Source: Azotosporobacter soli (GTDB lineage: Bacteria > Bacillota > Negativicutes > SG130). From it: a stretch of 64,000 bases of DNA. This document shows positions 59,170-64,000 of this stretch, in pieces (the first letter of the stretch is position 1; each line of letters starts with the position of its first letter). Made by a program: the position numbers and the translations under genes. The notes beneath the pieces are model-generated. The model was not told the DNA's origin. It saw only the letters and a list, made by a program, of their open reading frames with translations, and did not search any database. The stretch is taken from positions 62,001-126,000 of the forward strand of contig NZ_JAUAOA010000001.1 of NCBI RefSeq assembly GCF_030542965.1. The letters are read 5' to 3'.

Positions 59170-61140
59170 TTACAGCTTAAACCGTTTTACCGCGCCCTGC
59201 AGTTCTTCCGCCATTTTGACGAGCGCCTGGCTGGCGCTGGCGATTTCTTGCATTGAAGCGGCTTGTTCTTCGGTTGCAGCCGATACGGTTTGTGTATGTC
59301 CGGCTGCGGCTTTGCTGATGGTGTCGATGTCATGCACCGAGTCAACGATCAGTTCGCTCTCCGAGGCCATTTGCTGCATCGCCGCCGAGATTCCTTTGAC
59401 CTGTCCGGACACCCGTTCCACAAACCCAATGATTTCGCCGAACGCCTGCCCTGCAGTATGCACAACCTCGCTGCCGATCTTAACTTCCCGTGTTCCGTTA
59501 TTCATCGCAACGACTGCTTTTTCCGTCTCGCTTTGCACTTCGATGATCAGCGCTGCGATCTGCTTGGCCGCTTCCTGCGATTGTTCCGCAAGTTTGCGCA
59601 CTTCCTCGGCGACGACCGCAAAACCGCGGCCCTGTTCACCGGCGCGCGCCGCTTCAATCGCCGCATTTAAGGCCAGCAAATTTGTCTGCCCGGCGATGCC
59701 GGATATGGTTTCGACAATCTGTCCTATCATTTGCGAACGCTCGCCCAGTTGCGCGACCGCTTGCGCCGAAGTGGTCACCGTTTTTTCAATCGTACCCATC
59801 TGCGACATAACGGCTTCGACCGATTTTCCGCCGCCGCTTGCGGACTCGGAAGCCTGCTCGGCAATGCTCGTCATGGTAATCGCATTTGCGGATACTTCTT
59901 CAATCCCGGCCGACATTTGTTCCACAACGGCGGAGGCTTTTTCAATCGAACCCACTTGTTTGTCCGCGCCTTCAGCCAGTTCGCCAATCGTATTCGCCAC
60001 CAGGCCGGTCGCCTGCGCCGATTGCTCAGCACTGGCCGTAAGCTCTTCCGAAGCGGCCGATACCTGATCGGATGAAACCATAATCCCCTGAATGATGCTG
60101 CGCAAATCTTCGCGCATGCGATCCAGCGAGCGGGAAAGTTCATTGACTTCTTCCACGCCGGACACTTCGATTTTACGCGTCAAATCGCCGCCGGCAATCG
60201 CTCCCGCGCCAGCGACTAATTGATGCAGTGGACGGGCTAGGCCTTTTGCCGCAAACATCGCCGTGGCCGCAGCAATCAGCAGGACAAAGAGCACTAAGAT
60301 CGCCATCACCAGTATGCTGTGTTGCACCACGCTGTTGATTTCGCTTTTCGGCAAATAGGTAATTACGCCCCACTTGTAGCTGGCAACCGGTGCATACGCG
60401 ATTAAGGAAGCAACGCCGACGGAGGACGCGCCTTCCATCGTGCCCGACTTGCCGTCATTGATCACCACTTGTATATATTTTTCCTGCGCAATGCTTGCCT
60501 GCTTTTTCACCTTTTCTTCGTCCCGGTGCGCCAAAAGCACGCCTTTTTGATCGACTACGTCCACATAGCCGGTTTTGCCAATGGCAATTTTCCCGGCCAG
60601 TTCACTGATGACTTTAAGACTGACGTCGCCTGCCAATACGCCGATTGTTTTGCCTGACGCATCCTTGATCGGAGCGGAAATGGTAACAGTCGGCGCATTC
60701 GTCAGCTGCGAAATATAGGAATCCGTCAAATAGGTTTTGCCTTGCATCGCATTTTTGAAATAGTCTTTGTCTGCTTTATTGTTCAAAGCGCTATTGGTTG
60801 TTTTCGCAATTTGCATGCCGCTCTGGTTCATCACATAGATTGTCTCAAACTCCGGATTTTTCTTCTGCGCCGTGATGATCATTTCCCGGAATTTGGCTGC
60901 ATCCATCGAGTATGCGGTGGGCGAAAGAGCCAGCGTTTCGAGCAGCGTCTGATCATTATTGACAAAGCGTTCAATCTCATTGGCAATCTGCGTCGTAATT
61001 GTCTGGTTGCTGTTCAGTGCATTTTCCTTTGTCGCTGTAGCGCTAATATAGGAACTCACGCTGCCGATGCCGAGCGCTGCCAAAAAGGAAAAGGCAACCA
61101 GCAAAATCGTCAGACGGATTTGCAAAGTATTTTTCAGCAT
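59170..61140 (-). CDS. Methyl-accepting chemotaxis protein with dCache sensor
   Basis: 656 residues. N-terminal helix about 8-30, then a large extracellular dCache_1 domain (about 35-275) with [78 protein letters not shown]. Next come a second helix, HAMP and the signalling hairpin with [27 protein letters not shown]. dCache receptors usually bind amino acids, amines or carboxylates directly. The gene follows patB by 41 bases in the same direction, so it may belong to a dcuC-DUF1847-patB-receptor unit. Confidence 0.94.
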   Translation of the reverse strand: MLKNTLQIRLTILLVAFSFLAALGIGSVSSYISATATKENALNSNQTITTQIANEIERFVNNDQTLLETLALSPTAYSMDAAKFREMIITAQKKNPEFETIYVMNQSGMQIAKTTNSALNNKADKDYFKNAMQGKTYLTDSYISQLTNAPTVTISAPIKDASGKTIGVLAGDVSLKVISELAGKIAIGKTGYVDVVDQKGVLLAHRDEEKVKKQASIAQEKYIQVVINDGKSGTMEGASSVGVASLIAYAPVASYKWGVITYLPKSEINSVVQHSILVMAILVLFVLLIAAATAMFAAKGLARPLHQLVAGAGAIAGGDLTRKIEVSGVEEVNELSRSLDRMREDLRSIIQGIMVSSDQVSAASEELTASAEQSAQATGLVANTIGELAEGADKQVGSIEKASAVVEQMSAGIEEVSANAITMTSIAEQASESASGGGKSVEAVMSQMGTIEKTVTTSAQAVAQLGERSQMIGQIVETISGIAGQTNLLALNAAIEAARAGEQGRGFAVVAEEVRKLAEQSQEAAKQIAALIIEVQSETEKAVVAMNNGTREVKIGSEVVHTAGQAFGEIIGFVERVSGQVKGISAAMQQMASESELIVDSVHDIDTISKAAAGHTQTVSAATEEQAASMQEIASASQALVKMAEELQGAVKRFKL

Positions 61141-61181
61141 ATCAAATCTCCTTTACAGTACCCCCATTATAGAAAGCACGG

Positions 61182-62345
61182 TTAGCTATTGACGGCCGCT
61201 TCGATCCGCGTCAGGGCTTCTTCCAGGCGAGAGCGAGGGCAGGCGATGTTCATGCGCATAAACCCGGCGCCGCCCGGGCCAAACGTCGAGCCTTCGTTCA
61301 TCGCGACTTTTGCTTTTTCCAGGAAGAAGGCATGCAGTTCTTTCGGCGACAGCTGCAGTTCCCGGCAGTCGAGCCAAATGAGGTAGGTGGCTTGCGGGTT
61401 GCCGATTTTAATTTGCGGGATGCGCTCCGCAACGAATTTTTTAAGATAGGCCAGATTGCCTTCCAAATACTCCAGCATTTGATCGGCGTAGTAGTCGCAC
61501 TCATTGTACGCGACTTCAATCGGCAGCGTGCCGAAGATGGTTCTGCCGTACGCTTTGTTGTCTTCGAGCGGCGCGTAGAAACGATCGTGATTGTGACGAT
61601 TCGGAATTACGACCGCTCCGGTTCTCACACCGGCGATGTTAAACGTCTTGCTTGGATTCACACACACCACGCAGTTATCCGCCGCTGCTTGCGAAAGACT
61701 GCCGAACGGAATATGCCGATTGCCTTTATAAATGATGTCCGAATGAATTTCGTCCGACACGACGAACACATTATGCTTGAGGCAAAGTTCCGAGATGCGG
61801 CTCAGCTCTTCGCGCGTAAAACACTTGCCGACAGGATTGTGCGGACTGCAAAGCAAAAACATCGTCGTTCGTTTTTTGCTCAGCAGTTCTTCCAGATTTT
61901 CAAAGTCGATCGCATAACTGCCGTCGTCTTTGCGAATCAGCTGATTGCCCAGGATGTGCCGTCCGTTATTGGGAATGATATCGTGGAACGGATGGTAGGC
62001 CGGCATTTGAATTACGATATTGTCGCCCGGATTCGTAAAGGCGCGCATCGCATAGACGATTGCAGGAATAACGGCAGGCGTATACTCGACCCAGTCCACT
62101 TCCACATCCCAATTAAAGCGCTTCTTTTGCCAGTTAACAATCGACTGCTCAAAGGTTTTGACGTTCATCGGATAGCCGTAAACGCCATGTTGTACGCGTT
62201 CCAGCATCGCATCAATCACCGGTTGCGGACATTTGAAATCCGTATCCGCAATCCAAAGCGGCATTACATCGTCCTTATAGGTATCCCACTTTTTACAATC
62301 GGTTCCCTTGCGATCGATCAGTTCGTCAAAATCATGCTGCATCAT
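61182..62345 (-). CDS. patB: PatB/MalY-type PLP C-S lyase aminotransferase
   Basis: 387 residues from ATG 62345, preceded by GGATGGTGGA; a longer upstream frame is not conserved. Fold type I PLP enzyme with the Schiff-base Lys233 (NPSKTFNIAG). The N-terminal FDELIDRKGTDCKKWDTYKDDVMPLWIADTDF motif defines the MalY/PatB cystathionine beta-lyase group. It would cleave cystathionine or cysteine conjugates to a thiol, pyruvate and ammonia. It follows the DUF1847 gene by 44 bases. Confidence 0.93.
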   Translation of the reverse strand: MMQHDFDELIDRKGTDCKKWDTYKDDVMPLWIADTDFKCPQPVIDAMLERVQHGVYGYPMNVKTFEQSIVNWQKKRFNWDVEVDWVEYTPAVIPAIVYAMRAFTNPGDNIVIQMPAYHPFHDIIPNNGRHILGNQLIRKDDGSYAIDFENLEELLSKKRTTMFLLCSPHNPVGKCFTREELSRISELCLKHNVFVVSDEIHSDIIYKGNRHIPFGSLSQAAADNCVVCVNPSKTFNIAGVRTGAVVIPNRHNHDRFYAPLEDNKAYGRTIFGTLPIEVAYNECDYYADQMLEYLEGNLAYLKKFVAERIPQIKIGNPQATYLIWLDCRELQLSPKELHAFFLEKAKVAMNEGSTFGPGGAGFMRMNIACPRSRLEEALTRIEAAVNS

Positions 62346-62389
62346 TTCGTCCACCATCCTCAACATTTTTTGTCTGCCAAAAGGCGCGA

Positions 62390-62983
62390 TCAGACTTGTC
62401 CTTCGGGATTGATGCCGAGTTTCCGACGCCAGTAGCGCGAATACACTGCGCCCAGCGGATTGTGGGCCAGCACTCTGTCTTTTGCCACGAGGCAGGTAAC
62501 CGGCGTCGTGCACGCGCTGTTAAACAGTGCGTCATGTCCGACGCACAGGCCCACCGTGACGCAAAATTCCGCATGGTTGTCTGCAAGAACTTTCGCCTGC
62601 ATCACAGGATTGCACATCGTTTCGTGCACGCCTTCTTTAATTTGTTCCAGGCCCAGCTTGTCTTTGCCGACGCCGCAGACCTTGCAGCAGACCGATTCGA
62701 CTTCAAAGAACTTGGCAAAATATTTTTCGATCAATTCGGCTTCTTGATTGAGACCAATGCAAAAAGCCAGGCCGATTTTTTTGTAGCCCATGAATTTACA
62801 AAACTCAACCGTTTCCTCTAAGCGGGTAAGCTCGTTATAAAAGCGCCCTTCCGTGCAGGCCGCCGCCTTCATGATTTCAAAACGCTCGCCTTCATAGGCG
62901 CCCTTCACTTCTTCCTCGCCGATTTTAGTACAGTTTTGACCTTCCAAATAACATTTTCTGTGAGTACATTTTGCACATTTCAA
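62390..62983 (-). CDS. DUF1847 cysteine-rich metal-binding protein
   Basis: 197 residues. MKCAKCTHRKCYLEGQNC supplies an N-terminal Cys cluster. Further Cys pairs are spread through the protein (KAAACTEGRF, ESVCCKVCGVGKDKLG, NPVMQAKVL, CVTVGLCVGHDALF, TTPVTCLVAKDRVLAHNPLGA). This is the DUF1847 family of anaerobes, with probable metal or Fe-S binding. It sits between dcuC and patB, an arrangement that suggests sulfur or C4-acid metabolism, but no function is proven. Confidence 0.88.
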   Translation of the reverse strand: MKCAKCTHRKCYLEGQNCTKIGEEEVKGAYEGERFEIMKAAACTEGRFYNELTRLEETVEFCKFMGYKKIGLAFCIGLNQEAELIEKYFAKFFEVESVCCKVCGVGKDKLGLEQIKEGVHETMCNPVMQAKVLADNHAEFCVTVGLCVGHDALFNSACTTPVTCLVAKDRVLAHNPLGAVYSRYWRRKLGINPEGQV

Positions 62984-62998
62984 AATAAAACATCTCCT

Positions 62999-64000
62999 TT
63001 ATGAATTGATAAAGATAAATGCCACGTTAATTATCGCGGCGACCAGCATAGGGATAGCCGTTCTCTTTACGACCTGAACCGGGGATACCCCCGCCACACC
63101 GGCAATGGCGACGATCGCCGCGGTGATCGGCGATACGACGCGGCCAAAGCTTGTCATAATCTGCATCGGCAGGAGCAGCGTGATGACCTCGATCTTAAGC
63201 GTCGCAGCAATTTTAGGCGCAAGCGCCGCAAACGAGAAGAACGCCGCATTGCCTGATCCCATCAAAAACGCACAACCGGCAATGACAATGCAGAACAGGA
63301 TAATCAGCCCATGAATGCCAAGACCCAAGTTTTGTGCGCCTGACGTCAGCGCATCGACTGCGCCGATTTTCGTCAGGCCGCCGGCAAACACTTCACCGGC
63401 CACGATTAAGGTTACCACCGTGGCGAAGCTGTTGCCCATGCCTTCATATAAGTATTTCAAACTTTGCAGCGTAGCGCGAATGTCGCGCGTACGTACATAC
63501 TCGAACGCCATGCTGATGAAGGTACTCAAAAACATCGCGGTGACGACGTCCATCTTGATTTTACTGTGAAAAAGCGGGCTGAAACCAAGAATGAAGAGCA
63601 TCGGAATAATCGGCAGAATCGCATAAATGAGCGGCGGACGCGTTTCATCTTCTTCGGCAAAATCAGCCAGCGCGTCATTGCCGGTAAAGCCTTCTTTCTT
63701 GTCCCACCACTTTTGCACGAAATAATGCGTAATGCCGAGAAGCAGCGTCGTCACGACGAAGATCGGCAGCTGATAAGTAACGAAATATACCGCCGGATCC
63801 AGCTTGCAGATGTTGGCCGCCAGAATCGCATTGCCCGAACCGGGGCCGACATCCATATACTGTGCGCAGCCAATCACTCCCAAAGCCGATAATTTGCTGA
63901 CGCCAGCGCGGATCAAAATAGGATACAACATCACCATTAAGAGCAAGCCAAGCCCGGCATGACTCGGAATAAAGAGCACCAGGAACTGGCTTAAGAAAAA
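62999..64000 (-). CDS. dcuC: DcuC-type C4-dicarboxylate carrier (5' end outside window)
   Basis: About 333 residues are visible; the frame is open through the window edge, so the N-terminus is missing. Multiple membrane helices and a charged central loop (KKEGFTGNDALADFAEEDETRP) occur. Motifs of the DcuC family are visible, such as GLTKIGAVDALTSGAQNLG, CAFLMGSGNAAFFSFAALAPKIA and SFGRVVSPITAAIVAIAGVAG. It exchanges succinate, fumarate, aspartate or malate. It is upstream of DUF1847, patB and a chemoreceptor in one run. Confidence 0.88.
   Translation of the reverse strand, partial: FFLSQFLVLFIPSHAGLGLLLMVMLYPILIRAGVSKLSALGVIGCAQYMDVGPGSGNAILAANICKLDPAVYFVTYQLPIFVVTTLLLGITHYFVQKWWDKKEGFTGNDALADFAEEDETRPPLIYAILPIIPMLFILGFSPLFHSKIKMDVVTAMFLSTFISMAFEYVRTRDIRATLQSLKYLYEGMGNSFATVVTLIVAGEVFAGGLTKIGAVDALTSGAQNLGLGIHGLIILFCIVIAGCAFLMGSGNAAFFSFAALAPKIAATLKIEVITLLLPMQIMTSFGRVVSPITAAIVAIAGVAGVSPVQVVKRTAIPMLVAAIINVAFIFINS

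Overview
The window reads as chromosome of a strictly or mostly anaerobic, motile, Gram-positive-lineage bacterium. Evidence is GGAGG-type ribosome binding sites, a CIRCE/HrcA heat-shock operator, intrinsic terminators after most genes, three methyl-accepting chemotaxis proteins, two hemerythrins, a desulfoferrodoxin-like fusion, citrate lyase, and corrinoid methyltransferase genes. The overall character (mid-GC, many TTG/GTG starts, corrinoid methyl transfer plus citrate and C4-dicarboxylate use) suggests a Negativicutes/Sporomusaceae-like organism. That placement is inference; no rRNA or ribosomal marker is present.

Layout. 1-5.1 kb: end of a DUF1634 membrane protein, an unknown gene, a VOC protein, a chemoreceptor behind a long terminator-containing leader, and a WG-repeat exported protein. 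5.1-12.8 kb: small regulator/effector pairs (DJ-1 + TetR; DMT exporter + XRE-cupin; TetR + EmrAB efflux pump with two matching operators), a nitrilase-family hydrolase, and a 195-bp foldback repeat. 12.8-18.2 kb: a corrinoid methyl-transfer locus with two UroD-fold zinc methyltransferases, a corrinoid protein, a Fe-S/ASKHA reactivase and a DUF5714 protein. 18.2-23.2 kb: MATE pump with AraC, hemerythrin, and a MarR-pirin-nitroreductase unit with a near-perfect shared operator. 23.2-31.6 kb: 6-phospho-beta-glucosidase, pentapeptide-repeat protein, 2-hydroxyacid dehydrogenase, MFS transporter, a 39-residue membrane peptide, and a CDF metal exporter with MarR. 31.7-38.5 kb: a nitrate/sulfonate-type ABC importer, flavin and cupin proteins, an HTH-desulfoferrodoxin fusion, Hsp20 under CIRCE, and a papain-like fold protein. 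38.6-42.6 kb: citDEF with a divergent LysR gene; the gap has two related palindromes separated by a repeat that also occurs at 24.8 kb. 42.8-49.4 kb: BASS transporter, MFS exporter, CheY-like regulator with a Cys4 tail, a chemoreceptor under a c-di-GMP-I riboswitch, hemerythrin, and an orphan PTS EIIA. 49.9-59.0 kb: more regulators, flavodoxin-like reductase, thioesterase-like protein, alarmone synthetase, DUF4253, EamA exporter, lipase-like protein, and a TetR-controlled Fe-S protein. 59.2-64 kb: a chemoreceptor that follows patB, DUF1847 and dcuC in one run.

The genes mostly form short regulator-plus-effector units for stress, detoxification and uptake. Signal transduction is linked to c-di-GMP by the riboswitch at 47.9 kb. 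The loci most worth experimental attention are the corrinoid locus (no recognised substrate-specific methyltransferase), the HTH-desulfoferrodoxin fusion, the unidentified leader RNA at 1.45-1.64 kb, and the two families of foldback elements. All coordinates and motifs were read by eye; no homology search was run, so family names rest on recognised motifs.
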